From Marinobacter sp. (GTDB taxonomy: Bacteria > Pseudomonadota > Gammaproteobacteria > Pseudomonadales > Oleiphilaceae): a stretch of 9,866 nucleotides of DNA. A program made the position numbers and the translations under genes. Positions 1 to 7,041 of the stretch are shown here, one piece after another (within the stretch, counting starts at the first letter, position 1; the number at the start of each line of letters is the position of its first letter). Where the stretch lies: the NCBI GenBank assembly GCA_017643965.1, contig JAEPMM010000090.1, positions 1-9,866 on the forward strand, read 5' to 3'. Below the pieces are notes generated by a model that was not told the DNA's origin, searched no databases, and was given only the letters and a program-made list of their open reading frames with translations.

Positions 1-1046
1 CACCGCAGCATGCCGCCGGGAGACCCCACGGACTGGCTGTGGCAACCCGCGGCATAGGCGATCACGCCATCGGACAAGCGAACATTCCATTGTCTCTCGA
101 TGACGGGCTGATGGGCGGTCAGAATCGCTTTTTTCTGCAGGTAGCCGCAGGCCGGCATATCAAACAGGTCCATCGAACGGCCCAACCATTGTTCCAGTTC
201 CGCCACGGCATCCGCGCCCCGGCTGGTTCCCGGCCCCAGCAACAACACCGGTCCCCGCCAGGACTGGATTAACTGGGCCGCGAGGCTGTCCCAGCGCCGG
301 GCCAGCGTCAGCACCTCCCCCGGCGAAACATTATCCAGAATCAACGCCGGCCAGTCCCTGCGGGGTACGTGGCTACCCGGAACCGCGGGATGGTCGTCGG
401 CGATCAGTTCCGTTTCGCGGCGCAGATCAATCTCGACATAGCCAGCCTCCAGGCAGGGCAACAACGCCTGCAGCCACGAGGTCTTTCCCGTGCCACGGTC
501 ACCCCGCAACCAGATCAGTGCCGCGGGCGATGCCGCCATGGTAACCGCCACCTCTTCAGCCAGAGCCAGCCAGTTCAGGTCGCTGACCACCACCGGAACC
601 CGGTCGTCATCCGGTGCGCTCTCGCTGTGGCCGCTCCAACCAGACAGTGGCCATGCGCCGACCATGTCCAGCACTGACACATAGGCTTTCTCCTGCAAAC
701 GCTCGGCAGACGAAGTCAGCGCCCGCATCAGCACCGGCCAGTCCAGCCACGGGGCATCGGAGAGTTCCCGCGCGCAGGCATACCAGTACAGCAACTGGGA
801 CGACAGCAGGCCCTCACCGCCAACCTCGGTCACGATGGGTTGTTCGCACTGGATGGTACGCACCAGCTCGTCGAGATCGACACCCCGGGCTTTGAGGAAG
901 CCGGAAACCGTGGGCTCGTCTTCAACCAGTGCCAACAGGAAGTCTTCAGCGGTGATCGCGAAACCACCACGGTGGGCAACGTTGTCACGGGCGCGTTGCA
1001 AGGCGGTTTGACAAAGGGGGCTCAGGCATCCCTGCCAGTCATCCAT
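1..1046 (-). CDS. Divergent Clp/ClpV-like AAA+ ATPase, 5' part only (runs off left edge)
   Basis: The frame opens at ATG 1046 with AAGGAG seven bases upstream and stays open to base 1, giving 348 residues of an incomplete protein. Residues about 12-67 resemble the first repeat of a Clp N-domain (ALQRARDNVAHRG, then ITAEDFLLALVEDE); residues about 80-127 look like the second repeat. A linker follows, then an AAA+ domain with a clear Walker A, GDRGTGKTS (182-190). The Walker B-like strand is ALILDN (234-239), with Asn where ClpB has the catalytic Glu. No GYxG-type pore loop lies between the two Walker motifs. Where ClpB has its paired arginine fingers this protein reads ELEQWLG. The last visible part (AILTAHQPVIE, then SDGVIAYAAG) aligns by eye with the end of the first Clp ATPase domain. 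Known Clp/ClpV proteins are ring unfoldases; ClpV recycles type VI sheaths. The gene lies 52 bp downstream of the mannose-1-phosphate guanylyltransferase gene on the same strand. The Clp relationship is fairly secure; the substrate and any link to type VI secretion are unknown. Confidence 0.72.
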   Translation of the reverse strand, partial: MDDWQGCLSPLCQTALQRARDNVAHRGGFAITAEDFLLALVEDEPTVSGFLKARGVDLDELVRTIQCEQPIVTEVGGEGLLSSQLLYWYACARELSDAPWLDWPVLMRALTSSAERLQEKAYVSVLDMVGAWPLSGWSGHSESAPDDDRVPVVVSDLNWLALAEEVAVTMAASPAALIWLRGDRGTGKTSWLQALLPCLEAGYVEIDLRRETELIADDHPAVPGSHVPRRDWPALILDNVSPGEVLTLARRWDSLAAQLIQSWRGPVLLLGPGTSRGADAVAELEQWLGRSMDLFDMPACGYLQKKAILTAHQPVIERQWNVRLSDGVIAYAAGCHSQSVGSPGGMLR

Positions 1047-1098
1047 TCAGCATCTCCTTATGCATGAGGCCGGCCCATCCTGAGCCGGACGACTTTTA

Positions 1099-2505
1099 TT
1101 AAACGCGGTTGTACGTGTCCTCAAAACGAACAATGTCGTCTTCGCCCAGATAGCTGCCGGTTTGCACTTCGATCAGCTCCAGGGGAATGACACCGGGGTT
1201 GGTCAGGCGGTGAGTCACACCCAGAGGGATATAGGTTGACTGGTCTTCGGTCAGCAGCAGGGTTTCCTCTCCCCGATTCACCGTGGCCGTGCCCTTGACC
1301 ACCACCCAGTGCTCGGCCCGGTGATGGTGTTTCTGCAAAGACAGGGAGGCACCGGGGTTCACGGTAATGCGTTTCACCTGAAAACGCTCGCCCATGGCAA
1401 TGCCCTCGTAGGTGCCCCAGGGGCGGTGGACTTTCTTATGAAAGCGGTGCTCCAGACGGCCCTGGGCTTTGACCTGGGCAACCAGCTTCTTGACGTCCTG
1501 CACCCGGCTGCGATCAGCCACCAGAACCACGTCGTCGGTTTCGACAATAACGTGATCGCTGACGCCGAGGGCGGCGATCAAGCGGCCCTCCGAGTGGATG
1601 TAGGAGCCGGATACGTCCTCGGTAATCACGTCGCCACGGCAGACGTTGCCGTTCTCGTCCTGAGGCTGGATTTCCCAGAGGGCAGACCAGGAGCCAACAT
1701 CAGACCAGCCAGCATCCAGCGGCACCACCACCGCATCCCGGGTTTTTTCCATCACGGCATAATCGATGGAGTCGTCCGGGCAGCTCTCGAAGGCGGCCTT
1801 GCCAACGCGGGTAAAATCGAGATCGGCAGTTTTCTGTTCCCAGGCCTCACGGCACGCATTGAGCATGGCCGGGTTGTGGGCTTCCAGTTCCTGCAGGTAA
1901 CGATCGGCCCGGAACAGGAACATACCGCTGTTCCAGAAGTAATCGCCCTCGGCCAGATAGCGCTCAGCGGTCGCCTCGTCGGGCTTTTCCACGAAGGCGG
2001 CCACATCCTGGTAGCCACTGTGCCGGGCCCCGGCCTTGATGTATCCGTAACCGGTATGGGGTGCCGACGGCACCACCCCGAAGGTCACCAGCTTGCCAGC
2101 GCGGGCCGCCTCGGCGCCCTTTACCACCGCCTCACGGAACGCCGTGAGATTTTTCAGCACGTGATCCGACGGCATCACCAGTAACAGTTCTTCCGGGTTC
2201 TCCTCAGCCGCTGCCAGGGCAGCCAGTGCGATGGCCGGTGCCGTGTTGCGGCCAACAGGCTCCAGAATGATACCCGCCGAGCGATCCGGCGCCTGGACAT
2301 GCAACTGCGCTGCCACCACGAAACGGTGATCCTCATTGGTGATGGCCATTACCCGGGCGCTGCCATCCAGCGCCAGGCCCCGATCGATGGTTTCCGCCAG
2401 CAGGGAATCGTCAGACACCACCGGCAGGAACTGTTTCGGGTAAGCCTCCCGGGAGAGCGGCCAGAGACGTGTGCCTGAACCGCCAGAGAGAATCACTGCA
2501 AGCAT
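1099..2505 (-). CDS. algA: Mannose-1-phosphate guanylyltransferase / mannose-6-phosphate isomerase (bifunctional, AlgA/ManC type)
   Basis: This 468-residue cytoplasmic enzyme makes GDP-mannose from mannose-1-phosphate and GTP and, through its C-terminal cupin, interconverts fructose-6-phosphate and mannose-6-phosphate. GDP-mannose feeds exopolysaccharide, O-antigen or alginate-type polymers. The N-terminus carries the nucleotidyltransferase signature (ILSGGSGTRLWPLSREAYPK, residues 5-24), and VEKP recurs mid-protein. The C-terminal isomerase domain begins near RPWGTYE and has the metal-binding motif QKHHHRAEHW starting at residue 391. The length matches the type II phosphomannose isomerase family. 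An upstream TTG at 2541 would add 12 residues, but ATG 2505 has AGGAAG just upstream and starts exactly where the family's N-terminus does. It lies 105 bp downstream of the glyoxalase gene and 52 bp upstream of the Clp-like gene, all on the minus strand. No other polysaccharide genes are visible, so the polymer served is unknown. algA, manC, cpsB and xanB are all used for this family. Confidence 0.95.
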   Translation of the reverse strand: MLAVILSGGSGTRLWPLSREAYPKQFLPVVSDDSLLAETIDRGLALDGSARVMAITNEDHRFVVAAQLHVQAPDRSAGIILEPVGRNTAPAIALAALAAAEENPEELLLVMPSDHVLKNLTAFREAVVKGAEAARAGKLVTFGVVPSAPHTGYGYIKAGARHSGYQDVAAFVEKPDEATAERYLAEGDYFWNSGMFLFRADRYLQELEAHNPAMLNACREAWEQKTADLDFTRVGKAAFESCPDDSIDYAVMEKTRDAVVVPLDAGWSDVGSWSALWEIQPQDENGNVCRGDVITEDVSGSYIHSEGRLIAALGVSDHVIVETDDVVLVADRSRVQDVKKLVAQVKAQGRLEHRFHKKVHRPWGTYEGIAMGERFQVKRITVNPGASLSLQKHHHRAEHWVVVKGTATVNRGEETLLLTEDQSTYIPLGVTHRLTNPGVIPLELIEVQTGSYLGEDDIVRFEDTYNRV

Positions 2506-2548
2506 GGGTCTTCCTTGGTTAACCAGTTGAGAATTGAGCAATTTACAA

Positions 2549-2577
2549 ATTTTAGCCTAAACCCGTCGGCTTTCCCA
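2549..2577 (-). promoter_or_regulatory. Possible weak sigma70-type promoter for the algA/manC gene
   Basis: In the AT-rich part of the 105-bp leader, the minus strand reads TAAAAT (2554-2549), with TGGGAA 17 bases upstream (2577-2572). The -10 is a fair match and the -35 a poor one (3 of 6). This is a visual call. It would let this gene be transcribed separately from the upstream glyoxalase gene. Read-through from that gene is equally possible, because no terminator is evident between them. Confidence 0.2.
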
Positions 2578-2610
2578 TTGCAGCCAGTTCATGCCGTCCC
2601 GCACCGGGCT

Positions 2611-3051
2611 TTACCAGGTGCCGGTATTTTCCATACTGGCCCAGGGCTCCCGCGGTGCCAGCGCCTCACCTTTCTGCAGCAACTCGATGGAGATGCCATC
2701 GGGGGTGCGAATGAACGCCATGTGTCCGTCACGGGGCGGGCGATTGATGGTGATACCGTTGGATTGCAGGTGTTCACACAAGCCATAGATATCGTCAACC
2801 CGATACGCCAGGTGCCCGAAATTGCGGCCGCCGGTGTACTCCTCGGGGTCCCAGTTATAGGTCAGCTCGATCATCGGCGCCCGCTCTTCCCTGGCCCGCG
2901 CCTCGTCTTCCGGGGCCGCAAGAAACACCAAGGTGAAGCGACCCTTCTCGCTGCTTTTACGGCTAATTTCCTTCATGCCCAGCAGGTCGCAGAAAAAATG
3001 CAGGGTCGCTTCCAGATTGCTGACCCGGATCATGGTGTGAAGATACTGCAT
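2611..3051 (-). CDS. gloA: Lactoylglutathione lyase (glyoxalase I)
   Basis: This 146-residue protein of the vicinal-oxygen-chelate fold should convert the hemithioacetal of methylglyoxal and glutathione into S-lactoylglutathione, the first step of methylglyoxal detoxification in the cytosol. It aligns by eye over its length with E. coli GloA: LHTMIRV at the N-terminus, MIELTYNW mid-protein, FGHLAYRVDD, and TPDGISIELLQ near the end. All four metal ligands appear conserved: His5, Glu62, His80 and Glu123, corresponding to His5, Glu56, His74 and Glu122 of the E. coli enzyme. A short charged insertion (DEARAREER, about residues 49-57) accounts for the six-residue shift. The lack of the larger insertions seen in zinc-type enzymes suggests the nickel/cobalt class, which is an inference. 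ATG 3051 has AGGAG seven bases upstream. The gene is divergent from the DUF1853 gene and upstream of the algA/manC gene. Confidence 0.93.
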   Translation of the reverse strand: MQYLHTMIRVSNLEATLHFFCDLLGMKEISRKSSEKGRFTLVFLAAPEDEARAREERAPMIELTYNWDPEEYTGGRNFGHLAYRVDDIYGLCEHLQSNGITINRPPRDGHMAFIRTPDGISIELLQKGEALAPREPWASMENTGTW

Positions 3052-3092
3052 GTCGGTTCTCCTGAGTAAAGGCCCGGCATCGGCGGCAGGGC

Positions 3093-3121
3093 CTGATCAC
3101 CGCGTCGGTTTGGGTTATGCT
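3093..3121 (+). promoter_or_regulatory. Possible promoter for the DUF1853 / MFS-acyltransferase pair
   Basis: The divergent gap contains CTGATC (3093-3098), a 17-base spacer, then TATGCT (3116-3121). The matches are 3 of 6 and 4 of 6 to the sigma70 consensus, with ideal spacing. Transcription would begin near 3128-3129, right at ATG 3129, implying a leaderless or nearly leaderless message. That fits the absence of a Shine-Dalgarno sequence before either candidate start. It is a visual call only. Confidence 0.22.
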
Positions 3122-3128
3122 GCGGCGT

Positions 3129-4076
3129 ATGAACCAGCAACCGCCGCTCACTGATACAAACTCAGCCGAGATCCCGTTCCGCGTGCCTGCCGTGCGCCAT
3201 CTGGCGTGGATGTGCCATGCGCCCCAGCTTATCAGCAATCCCATGGAATTTGATCCGGGAAATTACCTGCCGGCGGATGCCGAGGCAAGGCTGCGGGCGT
3301 GGGATGCCGAACCCGATCGCGGCCCGGCGATGCTCACCGAGCTGCCGGCAAAACGGCTGGGGCTGTATTTCGAGCGCCTGTATGCCTGCCTGATGGAGGA
3401 CGTGCTCGGCTGGGAGATTCTCCTGCAGAATCAGCCGATCCGAGGAGACGGCCGAACGCTGGGGGAGCTGGATTTTATTGTGCGCAATCCTGCGGACGGC
3501 GCCATTGAACACCATGAGATCGCCGTGAAGTTCTATTTGGGCTATCCCCGGGCCAATCGGGACGGCCCACTCTGGTACGGCCCCAACGCCCGGGATCGCC
3601 TCGATCTGAAATCCGCGAAAATGATGGATCATCAGAGCCAGCTCACGGAACGACCAGAAACCCGGGACCTGCTCGCATCCCTCGGTATCAGCGCGCCGAT
3701 TCGGCCACGACTCTTCATGCCCGGCTATCTGTTCTATCCCCGGGGCATTCAACTGAGTTCCCCAAGCGGCCCTGCGGCCAATCATCCGCGGGGAAGCTGG
3801 CTCTACATCGATGAACTGGATCAGCCGGGCCTGGCTGGACCGGACAGCACCCAGCACTGGGTGCCTCTGGTCAAGCCCCACTGGCTGGGCCCCTGGCATC
3901 AGGACCATGTCCCTGCCCGGCAGCCCACCGAGGACGCGCTGGAGGTGGTGCGTTCGAGGGGCATTCCCCGGTTGTTTGCGATCATGGCGCCGGACGAAGC
4001 AGAGGGTGTCTGGCGGGAAGCCAGCCGTGTCTTCGTCATGCCGGGCGCATGGCCGGGGGAGCCAAACCATGGATGA
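3129..4076 (+). CDS. DUF1853 family protein
   Basis: This 315-residue soluble-looking protein matches the conserved pattern of the DUF1853 family as I remember it: VRHLAWMCHAPQL near the N-terminus, KRLGLYFERLYACLM, then GELDFIVRN, HHEIAVKFYLGY, LFMPGYLFYP and a C-terminal RLFAIMAP segment. The function is not established. The cluster Asp115, Glu130 and Lys134 (in ELDF and HEIAVKF) resembles the acidic/lysine core of PD-(D/E)XK nuclease-like folds, but the spacing differs from the canonical ExK, so nuclease activity is only a hypothesis. ATG 3129 is chosen; an in-frame ATG at 3117 would add MLRR. Neither has a convincing ribosome binding site. The stop overlaps the next gene's start by 8 bases, which suggests translational coupling. 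The family assignment is confident; the role is not. Confidence 0.88.
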   Translation: MNQQPPLTDTNSAEIPFRVPAVRHLAWMCHAPQLISNPMEFDPGNYLPADAEARLRAWDAEPDRGPAMLTELPAKRLGLYFERLYACLMEDVLGWEILLQNQPIRGDGRTLGELDFIVRNPADGAIEHHEIAVKFYLGYPRANRDGPLWYGPNARDRLDLKSAKMMDHQSQLTERPETRDLLASLGISAPIRPRLFMPGYLFYPRGIQLSSPSGPAANHPRGSWLYIDELDQPGLAGPDSTQHWVPLVKPHWLGPWHQDHVPARQPTEDALEVVRSRGIPRLFAIMAPDEAEGVWREASRVFVMPGAWPGEPNHG

Positions 4077-5946
4077 CCACAGCCAGTTCCGGCTGCTTTC
4101 AGAACGACGCTTTCTGCCGTTCTTTCTGACCCAGTTCTCGGGCGCATTCAACGACAACCTGTTCCGCAACAGCCTGCTGCTGTTAATCACCTACACTGCA
4201 GGTGGTCTGTTGGGGCTGCCGATTGATGTGGCGGTCAATGTTGCCGCCTTCCTGTTCATCCTGCCGTTTTTTCTGTTCTCCGGCATTGCCGGCCAACTGG
4301 CAGACAAATACGAGAAATCCCGCGTCATTCGCTGGGTCAAACTGGCGGAAATCGCCATCATGGCGCTGGCTGCCGTCGGGCTCTGGCACGGCTGGTACGA
4401 AGCGCTCCTGCTGCTGTTGTTCCTGATGGGCGTGCAATCCACCTTCTTCGGGCCGGTGAAATACGCCATCCTACCCCAGGTACTGCGGGACGATGAGCTG
4501 GTGGGCGGTAATGCCCTGGTGGAAATGGGCACTTTCATTGCCATTCTGGTGGGCACGCTGGCCGCGGGCGTGATGATGGGCAGCAGCCAGCCGGAAAAAC
4601 TCGCCGCCATCGGCGTTGTTGCCCTCTCCGTTATTGGCTATCTGGCCGCACGACAAGTCCCGGAGACCGGCACAACGCAGCCGCAGATGACCATCGGTTT
4701 CCGGCCTTTGAAAGAAACCTGGAACCTGATGCGACTGGCGACTGAAAACCACTCCGTGCTGCTCTGCATCATGGCCATTTCCTGGTTCTGGTTTCTCGGT
4801 GCCGCCTACCTCACCCAGTTTCCCAGCTTCGCGCAATCGGATCTGATGGGTGACGAAACCGTCGTTACCCTGCTGCTGGCCGTGTTCACCATCGGTATCG
4901 CCCTCGGTTCCGTGGCCTGTGAGCGACTTTCCGGCCATCGCATCGAGCTGGGCATTGTGCCCATTGGCTCACTCGTCATCAGCCTGTTCGGGCTGGATCT
5001 GTATTTTAATATGCCCGCCAACCCGGTGGCGACCGACTGGTGGATGATCATCACCGACAGCCAGCACCGACAGGTGGCGATTGATCTGCTGGGTATCGGC
5101 TTTTTTGGTGGGCTGTTTATCGTTCCGCTTTACGCCTTTGTACAACGGGAAACACCAGAGCCCAGGCGAGCCCGCGTGATCGCGGCACTGAACGTGTTCA
5201 ACGCACTGTTCATGGTGGTCAGTGCCGGCATGGGCATTCTGATGCTGGGCGTGATCGGTCTGAGCATTCCGGAGTTCTTCCTGGTGCTGTCCATCATGAA
5301 TCTGGTGGTGGCCGGTTTCGTGTACCAGCAGGTGCCGGAATTCGCCCTGCGGTTTATCGTTTGGGTGCTGTCACACACCATCTACCGGGTGCGCCATGAA
5401 GGGCTGCACCGGATTCCCGAGGAAGGCCCGGTGCTGCTGGTCTGCAATCATGTGACGTACATGGATGCGTTGGTGATCGCGGGCGCAGTACGCCGGCCTG
5501 TGCGCTTCGTGATGGACTACCAGATCTTCAAAACCCCTATTCTCGGCGCACTGTTCAGGCTCGCGAAAACCATCCCCATCGGACCAAAGACCAAGGTACC
5601 GGAGATCTACGACGCCGCCTTCGAGCGCATCGACAAAGAACTGGACGCGGGCAACGTGGTCTGCATTTTTCCGGAGGGCCGGCTCACGCCAGATGGCGAA
5701 GTGGCAATCTTCAAAAGCGGCGTTGAGATTATCCTCGAACGCAGGCCCGTGCCTGTTGTTCCCATGGCGCTGCGCGGGCTTTGGGGGAGTTTCTTCAGCC
5801 ATTGTGGCGGACCGGCACTGAAGCATGTTCCCAAGCGATTCTGGTCGCGGATCGAGCTGATTGCCGGCGAGCCGTTGCCTGCGGAGAAAGCAACGGCCGG
5901 TGCTCTGGAGGAGAGGGTCAAGAGGCTCAGAGGCAACCACCACTAG
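4069..5946 (+). CDS. Fused LplT-like MFS transporter and PlsC-type 1-acylglycerol-3-phosphate/lysophospholipid acyltransferase
   Basis: This 625-residue inner-membrane protein has two modules. Residues about 1-430 form a major facilitator domain with many hydrophobic helices, an N-terminal GAFNDNLFRNS motif typical of lysophospholipid transporter LplT relatives, and the loop GQLADKYEKSRVIR. Residues about 440-625 form a PlsC-type acyltransferase with the catalytic HX4D motif NHVTYMD (His461) and the substrate-binding FPEGR motif (534-538), then VPVVPMALRG. In known systems LplT flips lysophospholipid inward and the acyltransferase part of Aas re-acylates it. Here the two are in one chain, without the acyl-ACP synthetase domain of full Aas. 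The acyl donor is therefore inferred to be acyl-ACP or acyl-CoA made elsewhere. The open frame reaches back to 3811, but ATG 4069 begins exactly where family similarity starts, has GGGGA upstream and overlaps the DUF1853 stop. It ends 21 bp before the convergent DUF6708-like gene. Lysophospholipid is the likeliest substrate, but this is not proven. Confidence 0.92.
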   Translation: MDDHSQFRLLSERRFLPFFLTQFSGAFNDNLFRNSLLLLITYTAGGLLGLPIDVAVNVAAFLFILPFFLFSGIAGQLADKYEKSRVIRWVKLAEIAIMALAAVGLWHGWYEALLLLLFLMGVQSTFFGPVKYAILPQVLRDDELVGGNALVEMGTFIAILVGTLAAGVMMGSSQPEKLAAIGVVALSVIGYLAARQVPETGTTQPQMTIGFRPLKETWNLMRLATENHSVLLCIMAISWFWFLGAAYLTQFPSFAQSDLMGDETVVTLLLAVFTIGIALGSVACERLSGHRIELGIVPIGSLVISLFGLDLYFNMPANPVATDWWMIITDSQHRQVAIDLLGIGFFGGLFIVPLYAFVQRETPEPRRARVIAALNVFNALFMVVSAGMGILMLGVIGLSIPEFFLVLSIMNLVVAGFVYQQVPEFALRFIVWVLSHTIYRVRHEGLHRIPEEGPVLLVCNHVTYMDALVIAGAVRRPVRFVMDYQIFKTPILGALFRLAKTIPIGPKTKVPEIYDAAFERIDKELDAGNVVCIFPEGRLTPDGEVAIFKSGVEIILERRPVPVVPMALRGLWGSFFSHCGGPALKHVPKRFWSRIELIAGEPLPAEKATAGALEERVKRLRGNHH

Positions 5947-5956
5947 GGTGGCCGCC
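5932..5956. terminator. Small hairpin at the convergent gene junction
   Basis: GGC-AA-CCACC, loop ACTAG, GGTGG-CC-GCC forms an imperfect stem that spans the stop codon of the transporter-acyltransferase gene. A second short inverted repeat, CCAAT-CAT-ATTGG, follows at 5964-5976 over the stop of the opposing gene. Neither has a T-tract on either strand, so intrinsic termination is doubtful. The structure may only block the colliding transcripts or protect their 3' ends. Confidence 0.2.
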
Positions 5957-5967
5957 CGAGACCCCAA

Positions 5968-7041
5968 TCATATTGGCCAGGCACCCGCCGGTCGTCTCTC
6001 GCGGCACTCCTCCATGGAGATCTTGCCCAGTTTCGGGGTGAGTCTGCACTGCCGGCGACCCCAGGGGTACTGCCTTTGCCTCTTCAATAGCTCCGCACCT
6101 TCACCTTTCTGCCAGGCTTCCAGGTCAAGATCGAGCCAATAACGAGGGCTGCGACCTGCCCTCTGATCATGCTCGGCAGTTACCGGATCCAGGTGGCGAA
6201 AGGGCTCCAGCCGGGGCATATCAGGCAAGGGTTGAGTGACGTCCATGTAGCGTTGCAGCATGTCCCAAAGCGCGAGAACCTCGGTCTTCTCAGCTTCGAC
6301 ATTGCTCAGGGACGTGTCATTGAACTGCTTCTGAGTGTAACGATGAACGAACATCAGCCGGTAGAATATACCGCCCCGCTGCACTACCCGCTCTACATAG
6401 GCATCAAACTCCACAAACGGAGCCTCGAAGTTACGTCCCTTGCCCAGGGCAAACTTTACCTGCCCGGTGACCCGGTTGAACTCGCTGCAGCCGTCTTCCA
6501 GGGTTTCGTCCAACTTTTTTTCCAGAGTTTTCTCGAACGGCTTGAGGAGGGTCCCGAAAATTTTGGTCATGAGCCAGTCGGTAGTTGGGCCCGCAACCCA
6601 AAGTGCAAACAGAAACCAGGCACCAGGCAATGCGATAACAAATATGACGAATACAATAGGAGGAAACTCTAAAGCATCAGACATTACTGACGTTCCCCAC
6701 GAGACCAGAGCCGCGCCTCCCACTGTCAAAGTCAGTATCCAAATGAATGGAATAATCAGTATTAACGCCTTTAATCCAAGCTTCTCATTAAGAAAGCGAA
6801 GCCTCTGGTGGTCCCACCACCAGTTGGCCTTATAGAACTCCGGATCCTCTCGCTCAAAACGCTGAACAGTATCAACATCCTCTGCGGTTCGATGGTAAGG
6901 ATTAATATAAGCGTAGGCGCCAAACGGCTGTAGTTCGTCCCCGACACGCTCCCGTTTGGCACGTGTTTTGGGTAGCTGCACCGCTTGGTCAGACCGATAG
7001 GCGGTAGGCGTGTATTCGTGTGTCTGCATCGGTATGGTCAT
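5968..7041 (-). CDS. Two-helix membrane protein resembling the DUF6708 family; candidate effector immunity/accessory protein
   Basis: This 357-residue protein has a polar N-terminus (1-88) rich in Tyr, Arg and Trp, including KANWWWDHQRLRF. Two strong hydrophobic helices follow (about 90-118, LILIIPFIWILTLTVGGAALV, and about 127-150, PPIVFVIFVIALPGAWFLFAL), then a 200-residue soluble C-terminus containing EFNRVTGQVKF. This layout and the FNR..G.V motif recall DUF6708 proteins encoded beside type VI effectors; the label is from memory and moderately secure. The chosen start, ATG 7041, shares ATGA with the effector stop and has AAGGAAG seven bases upstream; a TTG at 7065 would add eight residues. 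The overlap implies translational coupling and fixed stoichiometry with the large protein, as expected for an immunity or co-effector partner. The inner membrane is the likely location. An immunity role is inferred from context and topology and is not demonstrated by sequence. Base composition over the helix-coding stretch is more AT-rich than the left half of the window. Confidence 0.75.
   Translation of the reverse strand: MTIPMQTHEYTPTAYRSDQAVQLPKTRAKRERVGDELQPFGAYAYINPYHRTAEDVDTVQRFEREDPEFYKANWWWDHQRLRFLNEKLGLKALILIIPFIWILTLTVGGAALVSWGTSVMSDALEFPPIVFVIFVIALPGAWFLFALWVAGPTTDWLMTKIFGTLLKPFEKTLEKKLDETLEDGCSEFNRVTGQVKFALGKGRNFEAPFVEFDAYVERVVQRGGIFYRLMFVHRYTQKQFNDTSLSNVEAEKTEVLALWDMLQRYMDVTQPLPDMPRLEPFRHLDPVTAEHDQRAGRSPRYWLDLDLEAWQKGEGAELLKRQRQYPWGRRQCRLTPKLGKISMEECRERRPAGAWPI

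Noticed and set aside
39..1067. Several overlapping plus-strand frames of 64-102 codons at the left edge
   Set aside because: They are antisense to the continuous Clp-like minus-strand frame, which has a good ribosome binding site and recognisable Clp N-domain and Walker A motifs.
1068..1100. CCGGC...GCCGG inverted repeat followed by a short T-run on the plus strand, between the algA and Clp-like genes
   Set aside because: The T-run is on the strand with no upstream gene, and on the coding strand no T-tract follows the weak five-base stem, so it is not a convincing terminator.
1309..2184. Long plus-strand open frame (291 codons) opposite the algA/manC gene
   Set aside because: It lies wholly antisense to a gene with unmistakable family motifs, has no ribosome binding site and encodes no recognisable protein; high GC explains the open frame.
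3811..4068. N-terminal extension of the transporter-acyltransferase frame
   Set aside because: These 86 codons overlap DUF1853 in another frame, have biased composition and no family similarity; ATG 4069 is the natural start.
3162..4190. Minus-strand open frame of 342 codons opposite DUF1853
   Set aside because: It is antisense to a recognised family and runs into the start of the next gene; its Arg/His/Gln/Pro-rich composition is typical of a shadow frame.
5964..5976. CCAAT-CAT-ATTGG perfect inverted repeat at the convergent junction
   Set aside because: It is very short with no T-tract and could arise by chance; too weak to call a terminator or operator on its own.
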